Assembly (NCBI RefSeq): GCF_900104065.1
Contig: NZ_FNLC01000002.1
Span: 974,995-1,038,994, forward strand
From: Natronobacterium texcoconense
GTDB lineage: Archaea > Halobacteriota > Halobacteria > Halobacteriales > Natrialbaceae
DNA length: 64,000 nucleotides
Direction of reading: 5' to 3'
Below are positions 1-8,654 of the stretch, piece after piece. A program made the position numbers and the translations under genes. The notes under the pieces were generated by a model, which was not told the DNA's origin, ran no database searches, and was given only the letters and a program-made list of their open reading frames with translations. Position 1 is the stretch's first letter, and every line of letters begins with the position of its first letter.

Positions 1-1
1 G

Positions 2-1135
2 ATGGACAACGGCTGGGTGAACGTCTTCATCCAGCGCGGCGACATCGAGAACCTCAGCGACCACCTCGACGACGACGCGCTCTCGAGAGTGGAGGACGAC
101 TACTTCGAGGCGTTTACCGCGACGGCACGGGAGCCCGAGACCGACGACCTGTACGGGATTCCGATCTTCCCGGACTACCCGACGATGCAGTACCGCAAGG
201 ACTACGCTCGGGAAGCAGGCTACGACGAAGACGATTTCGAGGAGTGGGCCACCGAGCCGATGACCTGGCAAGAGTGGGCCGAGGTTACGGAGGAGATCGT
301 CGAGGCCTCCGACGCCGACTACGGCCTCGCCACCCAGTGGGACATCTACGAGGGAACTGCCTGCTGTACGTGGAACGAGGTCATGTCCTCGTTCGGCGGC
401 GCCTACTTCGGCGGCTTCGACAACCTCTTCGGACCGGTCGGCGACCGGCCCGTGACCGTCGACGAACCCGAGTTCGTCGAGGGCCTCGAGATGATGCGGA
501 CGTTCGTCGCGGACGAACACGACGACTACACGAACGACGACTACCCGCTCGGACTCGCGACCTCGGATATCACGTCCTGGATGGAAGAAGACGCCCGCGA
601 AGCGATCCTCAACGGCAGCGCGGTGATGCAGCGCAACTGGCCGTACGCCATCAACCAGAACGTCGGCGACGACGAGGACCTGCTCGACGTCGACGACTAC
701 GGGGCGATGCCGATTCCCTACGGCGTCAGCGAAGACGAGGCCGCCCAACCCGGTACCGGCGGAACGACCGCCGCGCTCGGTGGCTGGCACATGACGCTGA
801 ACCCACACTCCGAGCGCAAGGAAGAGGCAACCCAGGTCCTGCAGGCAATGATGGAAGATAGCTTCAACCTCGACATGTTCGAACTCTGGGGGTGGGTTCC
901 GCCGAAGCCGGACCTCTTCGACGCCGAAGAAGCGGAAGCAATCGATCCGATGGGCGAGTACATGGACACACTGCGCGTGGCCGGTGAGAACGCGATGCCA
1001 CGCCCCGTAACGACGGTCTGGCCCGATCAGGCGACGCTCATCGCCGAGGAAGTCAACAACGCAGTCGCCGGGGACAAAGCGCCCGACGAAGCGGCTGCTG
1101 ACCTCCAGGGCGGCCTCGAGGACATCGAAGGGTAA
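2..1135 (+). CDS. ABC transporter extracellular solute-binding protein (family 1, sugar type), 5' partial
   Basis: The C-terminal 377 residues of a periplasmic-type sugar-binding protein are visible. The chain starts mid-domain, so the methionine at base 2 is probably internal and the signal peptide with lipobox lies off the window; family members usually run to about 430-480 residues. The acidic composition and segments such as GIPIFPDYPTMQYR (near residue 52) and NGSAVMQRNWPYAINQ (near 203) fit family 1 solute-binding proteins. It is followed after 2 nt by a MalF-like permease, so it is the first known gene of an importer operon (binding protein, permease, permease, ATPase). The downstream dehydrogenases and epimerase suggest a sugar, sugar acid or polyol ligand, which is inference only. 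Confidence 0.85.
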   Translation: MDNGWVNVFIQRGDIENLSDHLDDDALSRVEDDYFEAFTATAREPETDDLYGIPIFPDYPTMQYRKDYAREAGYDEDDFEEWATEPMTWQEWAEVTEEIVEASDADYGLATQWDIYEGTACCTWNEVMSSFGGAYFGGFDNLFGPVGDRPVTVDEPEFVEGLEMMRTFVADEHDDYTNDDYPLGLATSDITSWMEEDAREAILNGSAVMQRNWPYAINQNVGDDEDLLDVDDYGAMPIPYGVSEDEAAQPGTGGTTAALGGWHMTLNPHSERKEEATQVLQAMMEDSFNLDMFELWGWVPPKPDLFDAEEAEAIDPMGEYMDTLRVAGENAMPRPVTTVWPDQATLIAEEVNNAVAGDKAPDEAAADLQGGLEDIEG

Positions 1136-1137
1136 GG

Positions 1138-2151
1138 ATGGGGACCGAAGAACGGACGGCCGGCCCGGTTCGCGAGACGAACCGGTCGGGCCCACTCGTC
1201 GCGTTCACTCGCTGGATGGAGAACCTCGGCGAGACGGGGTTTGCCTACCTGCTGTTGACGCCGGTGTTTCTCCTCCTGACGGCGATCGCGCTGTATCCGC
1301 TGTTGCGGACGTTCGAGCTGTCGCTGTACCAGAACGTGCTGTCGGATCCGGAGTTCGTCGGCTTCCAGAACTACGTCGCGCTGTTTACCGGCGAGGCCGA
1401 CGCCCGGATGCCCGGAACGACGACGTTCCTGCCCGACGTGAGCACCAGCGGGAGTTTTCCGTTCGTCCACGTCGACGGCTGGCTCCGAAGCGCACTCGCC
1501 GTGACGCTGCTCTTCACCATCGTCAGCGTCTTCTTCGAGACGATCATCGGCTTCGGACAGGCACTGGTTCTGGATCAGGACTTTCGCGGCCGTCGCTGGG
1601 TCCGCGCCGCGATCATCATCCCGTGGGCGATCCCGATCGTCATCCAGGGGATGATCTTCTACCTGATGTTCCACCCCAGCACCGGATTCATGACGGAGTA
1701 TCTGGCTAACTGGGGGCTGGTCGCGGAGAACAACACGCTCAACGATCCGGCGAGTTCGCTGTTGATCGTCATCGTCGCCGACATCTGGAAAACGACGGCG
1801 TTCATGGCGTTGCTCATCCTCGCCGGCCTCCAGAGCATCGACCGGAGCCTCTACGACGTCGCGAAGGTCGCTGGCGCGAGCAAGTGGCAGCAGTTCAAGC
1901 TGATCACGTTCCCGCTGGTGCTGCCAGCACTGGGAATCGCCGTGCTGTTCCGGATGCTCGACGCGATGCGAGTCTACGGGCTCATCGACTCCGTCTCGAA
2001 CTGTACCACCGTGCCGTCGCTGTCGTGTATGGTCGTCGAATCGTTCAACACGAACCGCGGACTCGCGTCCGCGATCGCGTTCGTGACGGCTCTCATCATC
2101 GGTATCACCGCCATGGGCGTCGTCTACCAGCAGTACAAGGAGGGGTTCTGA
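1138..2151 (+). CDS. Sugar ABC transporter permease, MalF/UgpA-like
   Basis: This 337-residue integral membrane protein has six to seven hydrophobic segments, beginning near residue 36, and a large loop after the first one, as in MalF-type permeases. The cytoplasmic EAA loop that docks on the ATPase is visible near residues 238-258 (DVAKVAGASKWQQFKLITFP), with the conserved glycine. It lies 2 nt after the binding-protein gene and 1 nt before the second permease, so the genes are almost certainly co-transcribed and translationally coupled. It would form the heterodimeric channel with the 2153-3160 product. Confidence 0.9.
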   Translation: MGTEERTAGPVRETNRSGPLVAFTRWMENLGETGFAYLLLTPVFLLLTAIALYPLLRTFELSLYQNVLSDPEFVGFQNYVALFTGEADARMPGTTTFLPDVSTSGSFPFVHVDGWLRSALAVTLLFTIVSVFFETIIGFGQALVLDQDFRGRRWVRAAIIIPWAIPIVIQGMIFYLMFHPSTGFMTEYLANWGLVAENNTLNDPASSLLIVIVADIWKTTAFMALLILAGLQSIDRSLYDVAKVAGASKWQQFKLITFPLVLPALGIAVLFRMLDAMRVYGLIDSVSNCTTVPSLSCMVVESFNTNRGLASAIAFVTALIIGITAMGVVYQQYKEGF

Positions 2152-2152
2152 G

Positions 2153-3160
2153 ATGGCGACGAGCCAACCACAGTCGCGGTCGACCGACGACGAAGAGAAT
2201 CTCGGGCCGCTCGAGCGTTGGACTCGAGACGTCGTCACCGATCCCGACAAACGCGGCCGACTGTACAGGGCGCTATTTTACGTCGTGACGCTGTTTTTCC
2301 TCGTTACGACCCTGTTCCCGTTCTACTGGCTGCTGGTGCTCGCGTTGACGCCGAACAACGAGATTCTCGAGGGAGACTGGTCGCTGCCATTCGTCGGCGT
2401 CGAATTCCCTCACGTCCATCCGAACGACGTCAACCCCACCGCGTTCGTCGAGGTGTTCCAGCAGGTGCCGTTCCACCTCTACGTGTTCAACAGCTTCGTG
2501 CTCGCGACGGTGACGACGATCATCGTCCTGATCCTCGCGAGTCTCGCAGGGTACGTCTTCGGCCGGCTCGAGTTCCCGGGTCGCGGGCTGATGATGCTCG
2601 CGATCCTGGCGATCTCGTACTTCCCGCCGGCGGCGTTCCTGGTGCCGCTGTTCGACGCGTTCCTCGGGAACGCGGTCGTCGTTCCGTTCCTGGGGATCGA
2701 GCTATTCGAGTCGCCGCGGCTGGTCAACACGCCGGGCTCGATGATCATGCCCTTCAGCGCGCTGTTCCTGCCGCTGTCGATCTTCATCCTCACCACGTTC
2801 TACTCGCAGATTCCGGACGGACTCGAGGATGCGGCACGCGTGGAGGGGACGACGCGGCTGGGCGCGCTGTTTCGCGTGATCATGCCGCTGTCGGCACCCG
2901 GCGTCGCGACTGCGGCCGTCCTGACGTTCATCGCCGTCTACAACGAGTACTTCTTCAGCTCGATCATGGCGTTGCAGAACGAGCCCGAGCAGTGGTCGCC
3001 ACTCGTAGGCGGAATTCTCAGCTACCAGACCCAGTACACGACGGACTTCAACCTGATGGCGGCGGCCAGCATCGTCGGCGTCCTGCCGATGCTGATCCTC
3101 GTCGTGGTCGCACAGGAACGAATCGTGAGCGGATTGACCGAAGGAGCACTCAAAGAGTAA
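2153..3160 (+). CDS. Sugar ABC transporter permease, MalG/UgpE-like
   Basis: This 335-residue membrane protein has an N-terminal cytoplasmic tail of about 40 residues followed by six predicted membrane helices. The EAA motif is near residues 223-245 (DAARVEGTTRLGALFRVIMP). The length and the C-terminal position of the EAA loop fit the MalG family. The ATG follows the stop of the MalF-like gene by one base. It pairs with the MalF-like subunit and the ATPase at 3163. Confidence 0.9.
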   Translation: MATSQPQSRSTDDEENLGPLERWTRDVVTDPDKRGRLYRALFYVVTLFFLVTTLFPFYWLLVLALTPNNEILEGDWSLPFVGVEFPHVHPNDVNPTAFVEVFQQVPFHLYVFNSFVLATVTTIIVLILASLAGYVFGRLEFPGRGLMMLAILAISYFPPAAFLVPLFDAFLGNAVVVPFLGIELFESPRLVNTPGSMIMPFSALFLPLSIFILTTFYSQIPDGLEDAARVEGTTRLGALFRVIMPLSAPGVATAAVLTFIAVYNEYFFSSIMALQNEPEQWSPLVGGILSYQTQYTTDFNLMAAASIVGVLPMLILVVVAQERIVSGLTEGALKE

Positions 3161-3162
3161 CT

Positions 3163-4383
3163 ATGGCACGCGTAACACTCGAAAACGTCACGAAACGCTA
3201 CGACGACATCGTCGCCGTCGACGACATGAACCTCGAGATCGAGGACGGCGAGTTCGTCTGTCTCGTCGGTCCCTCCGGCTGTGGGAAGTCGACGACGATG
3301 GAGACCATCGCCGGCCTGACGAAACCGACCGAAGGGGCGATCCGGATCGGAGACACGGACGTCACGAAACTCCCGCCGAAGGACCGTGGGGTCGCGATGG
3401 TGTTCCAGAACATCGCGCTGTTTCCCCACATGGACGTCTACGACAACGTCTCGTTCGGTCTCCGGCTACGGAACTTCTCCAAGGACGAGATCGATCAGCG
3501 GGTCGAAGACGCCGCCGAAATCGTCCAGTTAGAGGGGATGTTAGACCGGGAGCCCAACGAACTCTCGGGCGGGCAACAACAGCGCGTTGCGATCGCACGC
3601 GCGATCGTCCGCGAACCCGCCGTCTTCCTGATGGACGAACCGCTGGCGAACCTGGACGCGAAGCTCCGGGTTCACATGCGGACGGAACTCCAGCGACTGC
3701 ACAAGCAGCTGGATACGACGATCATCTACGTCACCCACGACCAGGCCGAGGCGATGACCATGTCCGATCGGATCGCGGTCATCAACGACGGCGAACTCCA
3801 GCAGATCGCCCCGCCGCTTACCTGCTACAACGAGCCGTCGAACCTCTTCGTCGCCGGCTTCATCGGGTCGCCGTCGATGAACTTCCTCGACGGTAAACTG
3901 ACGGAAAGCGGACTGTCGACCGAGCACGTCGACCTCGAGTTCGACGTCGACGGTCTCGATCTGTCGACCGGCGCGCCCGTTACGATGGGGATTCGGCCGG
4001 AGGACATCTATCCCGCCGAGACAGCCGAGTCGCTCTCGAGCGCCTCGACGACCATCGAGGCGACGACCGACGTGTTAGAGCCGATGGGCGACGAGATCTT
4101 CGTCTACCTGGCACTCGACGGCTCGAGTGCGGGAACGATGACGAGCGACGAGGCCTCGAGAGCCTCGAACCAGTTGCTGATGAGCGTCGATCCTGACTCG
4201 ACGATCGCGGAGGGAGACACCGTCCGCGTCGTCCTCGATCGGTCCAAAGTCCACCTGTTCGATACGGAGACGGGTGAGGCGATCACCCACGGCATCGAGG
4301 AACTCCCTCGGACGCCGGCGGAGAGCATCGCGACGGAAACTGAGGGAAGTTCGAGCGCCGCGTCGGGTGGTCAGCATGAGTGA
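3163..4383 (+). CDS. Sugar ABC transporter ATP-binding protein (MalK/UgpC type)
   Basis: This 406-residue protein has all the nucleotide-binding motifs. Walker A is GPSGCGKST (residues 36-44), the Q-loop is in [12 protein letters not shown] (near 78), the signature is [14 protein letters not shown] (near 133) and Walker B is [12 protein letters not shown], followed by a His switch in [10 protein letters not shown]. The C-terminal 160 residues form TOBE-type regulatory domains, as in MalK-like importers. An open frame continues upstream, but the ATG at 3163 directly precedes a canonical N-terminus and sits 2 nt after the permease stop. The last 8 nt overlap the next small gene. Confidence 0.93.
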   Translation: MARVTLENVTKRYDDIVAVDDMNLEIEDGEFVCLVGPSGCGKSTTMETIAGLTKPTEGAIRIGDTDVTKLPPKDRGVAMVFQNIALFPHMDVYDNVSFGLRLRNFSKDEIDQRVEDAAEIVQLEGMLDREPNELSGGQQQRVAIARAIVREPAVFLMDEPLANLDAKLRVHMRTELQRLHKQLDTTIIYVTHDQAEAMTMSDRIAVINDGELQQIAPPLTCYNEPSNLFVAGFIGSPSMNFLDGKLTESGLSTEHVDLEFDVDGLDLSTGAPVTMGIRPEDIYPAETAESLSSASTTIEATTDVLEPMGDEIFVYLALDGSSAGTMTSDEASRASNQLLMSVDPDSTIAEGDTVRVVLDRSKVHLFDTETGEAITHGIEELPRTPAESIATETEGSSSAASGGQHE

Positions 4384-4591
4384 GATCGTTCCGATCGTCT
4401 ACTACGGCGGCCTGTTCGTCCTCTTCTTCTTCTGGATCTACGGGATCGTCTCGTTCGCGCTCGATCTGAAGAACAAGATCGTTCCCGGAATCGTACAGTA
4501 TCGTCGCAACCGCAAGCGACGCAACACGTCACGAGATAGCGATTACGACACCGAAAATGAACACACGGACCCCGAAGAGCAGTTGTACTGA
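4376..4591 (+). CDS. Small membrane protein of the sugar ABC operon
   Basis: This 71-residue protein has one strong hydrophobic segment (about residues 4-29, rich in F, I, L and Y) followed by a basic stretch (YRRNRKRRN) and an acidic tail. The orientation is therefore probably N-out with a cytoplasmic tail. Its ATG overlaps the end of the ATPase gene by 8 nt, which suggests translational coupling and a role tied to the transporter, for example assembly or stability. No enzymatic motif is visible. The stop codon touches the left arm of the palindrome at 4591-4670. Confidence 0.7.
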   Translation: MSEIVPIVYYGGLFVLFFFWIYGIVSFALDLKNKIVPGIVQYRRNRKRRNTSRDSDYDTENEHTDPEEQLY

Positions 4592-4670
4592 TACTGTCGG
4601 ACAGAAGTCAATGAAGAGAATTCGCCGGACAGGAGCGGTGAATTCTCACAATAGTTCTGTCCGACAGTAT
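4591..4670. repeat. 80-bp nested palindrome (terminator or MITE-like)
   Basis: Perfect 16-bp outer arms (atactgtcggacagaa at 4591-4606 and its reverse complement at 4655-4670) enclose a second imperfect inverted repeat, gagaattcgcc against ggtgaattctc. The whole unit can fold into one long hairpin. It begins at the last base of the small membrane protein's stop codon. It could be a transcription terminator, or a miniature inverted-repeat element with 16-bp termini. No clear target duplication was found. Confidence 0.75.
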
Positions 4671-4729
4671 GACCAGAGCCGTCGCACCGAACTCACACCC
4701 ACCGTCGAGGCAGGACGGACGGTGATGCG

Positions 4730-5824
4730 ATGACGGCGGTGAACGACCCAATCCGAATCGGCATCGTCGGCCTCGGGAACATCGGCCACCACCACGCCGA
4801 CCGCCTCATCGAACAGGGCGACGGCGTGGCGCTGGCCGGCGGGATGGACATCGCTCCCGAGGCCCGCGAGTCGTTCGCCGACGCCTACGGCGTCCCGGTC
4901 TACGACGACCACCGCGACCTCTACGAGACGGTCGACGCCGTCGTCATCACCACGCCAAACCGGTTCCACGAGGAGTACGCCGTCACCGCACTCGAGGCGG
5001 ACCTGCACGTCCTCCTCGAGAAGCCGCTGGCTCACTCCCTCGAGAGCGCCCGACGGATCGAGGCTGCGGCCGAAGATGCCGACGGCTTCTGTATGATCGG
5101 ACTCGACAAGCGGTTCCTGAACGCCGTTCGCCTCGTCAAGAACCGGATCGATCGCGGCGAGTTCGGCGAGGTGACCCACGTCGAGGCGAACTACGTCCGA
5201 CGGCGCGGCGTCCCCGGTCGTGGTTCCTGGTTCACTCGTCGCGAGGTCTCGGGCGGCGGCGCACTGATCGACCTCGGCGTCCACGCCATCGACCTCTCGA
5301 TGTACCTGCTCGGCTACCCCGAGCCACGGGAAGTGTCGGGCGTTACGCGCTCGGAGTTCGGCTCTCGGGAAGACTACGCCTACCTCGAGATGTGGGGTGA
5401 CGACCAGGGTGCCGACGCGTTCGACGTCGACGACTCCGCGAGCGCGTTCGTTCGCTGTGACGGCGACCGGACGATCTCGCTCGAGGTCGCCTGGGCGACG
5501 AATCGGCCGTCGACCCACGAGTTCGTCGTCCGCGGCACTGAGGCGGCCGCTCGCTTCGATCTGCTGACGAACGAACTCACGATTCACTCGGCGAGTTCGG
5601 ACGGGCCGAACCACATGATCGATACGGACGTCGAGACCGAACAGAACGACTCACACGCCGACGAACAGGCGGCGTTCGTCGAGGCCATCGCAACCGGTAC
5701 CGCGGCCGGCTGTGACGTCGACGAAGCCATGACCGTCCAGCGGATCGTCGACGGGATCTACCGCTCGAGTGAGACCGGGACGACCGTCAGCCTCGAGGAG
5801 CCGACACTCGAGCCCGAGGCCTGA
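4730..5824 (+). CDS. Gfo/Idh/MocA family NAD(P)-dependent dehydrogenase
   Basis: This 364-residue oxidoreductase has an N-terminal Rossmann motif (IGIVGLGNIGHHHAD, about residues 10-24) and the family motif EKPLA near residue 101. The C-terminal substrate domain contains GGGALIDLGVHAIDLS, whose Asp/His pair is typical of inositol, glucose and similar dehydrogenases. The segment NYVRRRGVPGRGSWFT is shared almost exactly with the gene at 35954, so the two are close paralogues with probably related substrates. It follows the ABC importer operon across a palindrome. The likely role is cytosolic oxidation of an imported sugar or polyol; the exact substrate is unknown. Confidence 0.88.
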   Translation: MTAVNDPIRIGIVGLGNIGHHHADRLIEQGDGVALAGGMDIAPEARESFADAYGVPVYDDHRDLYETVDAVVITTPNRFHEEYAVTALEADLHVLLEKPLAHSLESARRIEAAAEDADGFCMIGLDKRFLNAVRLVKNRIDRGEFGEVTHVEANYVRRRGVPGRGSWFTRREVSGGGALIDLGVHAIDLSMYLLGYPEPREVSGVTRSEFGSREDYAYLEMWGDDQGADAFDVDDSASAFVRCDGDRTISLEVAWATNRPSTHEFVVRGTEAAARFDLLTNELTIHSASSDGPNHMIDTDVETEQNDSHADEQAAFVEAIATGTAAGCDVDEAMTVQRIVDGIYRSSETGTTVSLEEPTLEPEA

Positions 5825-5880
5825 CGGTCGTGCCAGTCAGCGGGCGATCCTAGGATTTCCAGTAACTACTTTATTCCAAC

Positions 5881-5904
5881 TATTTACTCGAGGTACAGTA
5901 AATA
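5881..5904. promoter_or_regulatory. 24-bp perfect dyad, candidate operator
   Basis: Perfect 8-bp arms, TATTTACT and AGTAAATA, are separated by 8 bp. The dyad lies 30 bp upstream of the ATG at 5934, where the TATA/BRE region of a leaderless haloarchaeal transcript would be, so a bound regulator could block the promoter. A looser AGTAACTACT sequence lies just upstream (about 5861). A related AGTAAATTACT palindrome sits at the start of the paralogous dehydrogenase gene at 37 kb. Confidence 0.55.
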
Positions 5905-5933
5905 ACTTACCAGTGGGGGTACTACCACCTGGC

Positions 5934-6902
5934 ATGGACATCGGCGTACACACACCACCGCTGGCTGACGAGTCGCTCGAGGGTGCACTCGACTACCTCT
6001 CGGAGATCGGCGTCGACGCGATCGAACCCGGCGTCGGCGGCTATCCCGGCCAGGACCACCTTCCGCGAGAGGAGTATCTCGACGACGAGGACGCCCAGGC
6101 TGACCTCGACGACCTGCTCGAGGAGTACGGGATGCGTATCAGCGCGCTCGCGACCCACAACAATCCGCTGCATCCCGACGACGAGCAAGCGGCGGACGCC
6201 GATACGGAACTCCGGGAGGCGATCCGGCTGGCCGATCAGATCGACGTCGGCGTCGTCACCTGTTTCTCCGGCCTGCCCGCGGGCGGCCCCGAGGACGAGG
6301 TCCCCAACTGGATCACGGCACCCTGGCCGACCGAACACGCCGAGGCCCACGAGTACCAGTGGGACGTTGCCGTCGACTACTGGTCCGATCTGGCCGCGTT
6401 CGCCGACGACCACGGCGTCGACCTCGCCATCGAGATGCACCCCAACATGCTCGTCTACGAGCCCCACGGGATGGCGAAACTCCGCGAGGAGACCAACGAC
6501 CGCGTCGGCGCGAACTTTGACCCCTCACACCTCTACTGGCAGGGGATCTCGATCACCGACGCAATCCGCTTCCTCGGTGAGCGCGACGCGATCCATCACT
6601 TCCACGCCAAGGACACGAAGGTCTACGAGGAACAGGCCCGTGAGAAGGGCGTCCTCGACACGACCGCCTACGACGACGAGCCGAATCGCTCGTGGCTGTT
6701 CCGCTCGGTCGGCTACGGCCACGACGAATCCCACTGGAAGGACCTCGTCTCGACGCTCCGGATGGTCGGCTACGACGGCACTCTCAGCATCGAACACGAG
6801 GACTCGCTGACCAGCAGTCGAGAGGGCCTCGAGAAGGCCGTCGAGCTGCTCGAGCGCGCCGTCTTCCGAACGCAACCGGGCGAGGCGTACTGGGCGGAGT
6901 AA
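5934..6902 (+). CDS. Sugar phosphate isomerase/epimerase-like TIM barrel protein
   Basis: This 322-residue protein has the AP-endonuclease-2/xylose-isomerase-like TIM-barrel pattern. Metal ligands are expected at the Glu of LAIEMHPN (near residue 166), in GANFDPSHLYWQG (near 192), at the His residues of AIHHFHAKDTK (near 223) and in LSIEHED (near 285). The upstream frame is open, but the ATG at 5934 gives a family-like N-terminus (MDIGVHTPPL) and places the dyad at 5881 in the promoter. The gene sits between two Gfo/Idh dehydrogenases, a common arrangement for inositol or keto-sugar catabolism. The substrate is not identifiable. Confidence 0.85.
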   Translation: MDIGVHTPPLADESLEGALDYLSEIGVDAIEPGVGGYPGQDHLPREEYLDDEDAQADLDDLLEEYGMRISALATHNNPLHPDDEQAADADTELREAIRLADQIDVGVVTCFSGLPAGGPEDEVPNWITAPWPTEHAEAHEYQWDVAVDYWSDLAAFADDHGVDLAIEMHPNMLVYEPHGMAKLREETNDRVGANFDPSHLYWQGISITDAIRFLGERDAIHHFHAKDTKVYEEQAREKGVLDTTAYDDEPNRSWLFRSVGYGHDESHWKDLVSTLRMVGYDGTLSIEHEDSLTSSREGLEKAVELLERAVFRTQPGEAYWAE

Positions 6903-6935
6903 CGCACACGACGAAGAAAACTGTAAACTGATACT

Positions 6936-8060
6936 ATGACTGAACCACTCGAAGTCGGTGTACTCGGCTATCGGTTCATGGGTAAAGCACACGCGAACGC
7001 GATGGCGCGGCTGCCGATGTTCTTCCCGGACGCGCCCGAGATCGAACGCTCGGTACTGGTCGGTCGGGACGAGGAGGCACTCGAGGATGCCGCCGACCGA
7101 CTCGGTTTCGACTCGATTTCGACCGATTGGGAAGCGGTCGTCGACGACGTCGACGCCTTCTACAACCTCGGTCCGAACCACGTCCACCCCGGGCCGTCGA
7201 TCGCGGCACTCGAGGCGGGCACCCCTGTCTTCTGCGAGAAACCGCTCGCGCCCACGCTCGAGGACGCAGAACGGATGGCGCAAGCGGCGGACGACGCCGG
7301 CGTCCCCGCAGGAACCGCGTTCAACTACCGGTTCGTCCCCGCGATCCAGTACGCCAAGGGGCTGCTCGAGGCTGGCGAACTCGGCGAGATCCGTCACGTC
7401 CGTGGTCGCTATCTGCAGGACTGGCTGGTCGACCCCGAAGCGCCGTGGTCGTGGCGACTCGACGAGGAGATGGCGGGCTCCGGCGTGCTCGGTGACCTCG
7501 GAGCGCACACGGTCGATCTGGTGCGGTTCCTCGTCGGCGACGACGATCTCGCGGGCGACATCGAACGGCTCAGCGGCCACCTACAGACGTTCGTCGACGA
7601 GCGGCCCGTAGAAGGTGAGGAAGAAACGCGCCCCGTCACCGTCGACGACGCCTACTCCGCACAGCTCGAGTTCGAAAACGGCGCGGTCGGCACGCTCGAG
7701 GCCTCGCGGTACGCCACCGGTCACAAGAACGACCACACGATCGAGATCCACGGCTCGAACGGCAGCCTGCGGTTCTCGCTCGAGCGGCTGAACGAACTCG
7801 AGGTCCACCGCGAGGGTGACCGCGGCTACGAGACGATCCTGGTGACCGACGCGGACGACCCCTACGTCGACCACTGGTGGCCGCCAGGTCACGTGCTCGG
7901 CTGGGAGCACACGTTCGTCCACGAGAACTACGAGTTCCTCTCGTCTGTGGAAGCGGGCAGCGAGTTCGAACCCAGCTTCGCCGACGGCCTCGCCGCACAG
8001 CGCGTCCTCGAGACGATCGTCGAGAGCGACGAACGCGGTGAGTGGCTCGCGCTCGAGTAG
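6936..8060 (+). CDS. Gfo/Idh/MocA family dehydrogenase (second of cluster)
   Basis: This 374-residue NAD(P)-dependent oxidoreductase has the nucleotide-binding motif GVLGYRFMGKAHAN near residue 8 and CEKPLAPT near residue 99. The C-terminal catalytic segment is GVLGDLGAHTVDLVRF near residue 185. It is less similar to the 4730 gene than the 35954 gene is, so it probably catalyses a different step of the same pathway. It starts 33 nt after the epimerase-like gene and is likely co-transcribed with it. Confidence 0.87.
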   Translation: MTEPLEVGVLGYRFMGKAHANAMARLPMFFPDAPEIERSVLVGRDEEALEDAADRLGFDSISTDWEAVVDDVDAFYNLGPNHVHPGPSIAALEAGTPVFCEKPLAPTLEDAERMAQAADDAGVPAGTAFNYRFVPAIQYAKGLLEAGELGEIRHVRGRYLQDWLVDPEAPWSWRLDEEMAGSGVLGDLGAHTVDLVRFLVGDDDLAGDIERLSGHLQTFVDERPVEGEEETRPVTVDDAYSAQLEFENGAVGTLEASRYATGHKNDHTIEIHGSNGSLRFSLERLNELEVHREGDRGYETILVTDADDPYVDHWWPPGHVLGWEHTFVHENYEFLSSVEAGSEFEPSFADGLAAQRVLETIVESDERGEWLALE

Positions 8061-8061
8061 G

Positions 8062-8310
8062 TTACTCCGACTCGAGCTTGACGACCGTGTGTATCTCGTC
8101 GTACCTGGGGCTGCCCTCGGTCGGCGGGTTGCCGTCTAACTCGAGGTAGCCAGGTCCGATAGACGTCACCTTGCCGGTCGTCGCCACGTCGTCGCTGCCG
8201 GTCCGGTCGGACTCGCGGACCTCGACAGTGTCACCGACTTCGATGTGGTCGCGGACGAGTTTCGCGGCCTCCTGATCGTCGACCTCCGGTGGGATCGTCA
8301 GTTGGGTCAT
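8062..8310 (-). CDS. Small conserved haloarchaeal protein, function unknown
   Basis: This 82-residue acidic protein converges with the dehydrogenase gene, the stops being 1 bp apart. It is predicted to be a small beta-rich fold: DHIEVGDTVEVRE followed by ATTGKVTSIGPGYLELDG resembles an SH3/KOW-like barrel. There are no membrane segments or metal motifs. It is a plausible single-gene transcript; no function can be assigned. Confidence 0.65.
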   Translation of the reverse strand: MTQLTIPPEVDDQEAAKLVRDHIEVGDTVEVRESDRTGSDDVATTGKVTSIGPGYLELDGNPPTEGSPRYDEIHTVVKLESE

Positions 8311-8444
8311 CGTCGGAACGACGACCGCCGAGCGGGTAAACGACCCCGCGTCAGGTGACGGGCACTTTTGTACCTCTCGTGCGACCGCTGGACGTCATTT
8401 CCGGGGCGGCTGCAGACGGTCCGGAAATCGTACACCGCTCTGGG

Positions 8445-8546
8445 TCACTCCTCCCAGTAGATCGAGACGTACAGCAACGCGATCAGACAAAGGATCACGA
8501 CGACGAACAGCGCGATCGTCATGAGCTGTGGAACGGACAGGGACAT
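8445..8546 (-). CDS. 33-residue single-helix membrane microprotein (candidate)
   Basis: A short frame from ATG (8546) to TGA (8445) encodes 33 residues. A short polar start (MSLSVPQ) is followed by about 22 almost purely hydrophobic residues (LMTIALFVVVILCLIALL) and the tail YVSIYWEE. Such a clean transmembrane helix is unlikely by chance in a GC-rich gap. It lies between a convergent small gene and a divergent lipoprotein gene. No function is known; it could associate with a membrane complex. Confidence 0.5.
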   Translation of the reverse strand: MSLSVPQLMTIALFVVVILCLIALLYVSIYWEE

Positions 8547-8654
8547 ATCGGAACTTCGAAACGGATTGTAAAAGCCCTACCGCAATCGACGCTCGGCTCA
8601 AATCGTCGTTTCACCTACCACGACCTTCTTTTCGACGCCGGGCGAAGATCGGCC

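Noticed and set aside
1027-2250. Long minus-strand frame of 407 codons opposite the MalF-like permease
   Set aside because: Arg/Asp-rich shadow typical of GC-rich coding DNA; the plus strand holds recognisable permease sequence.
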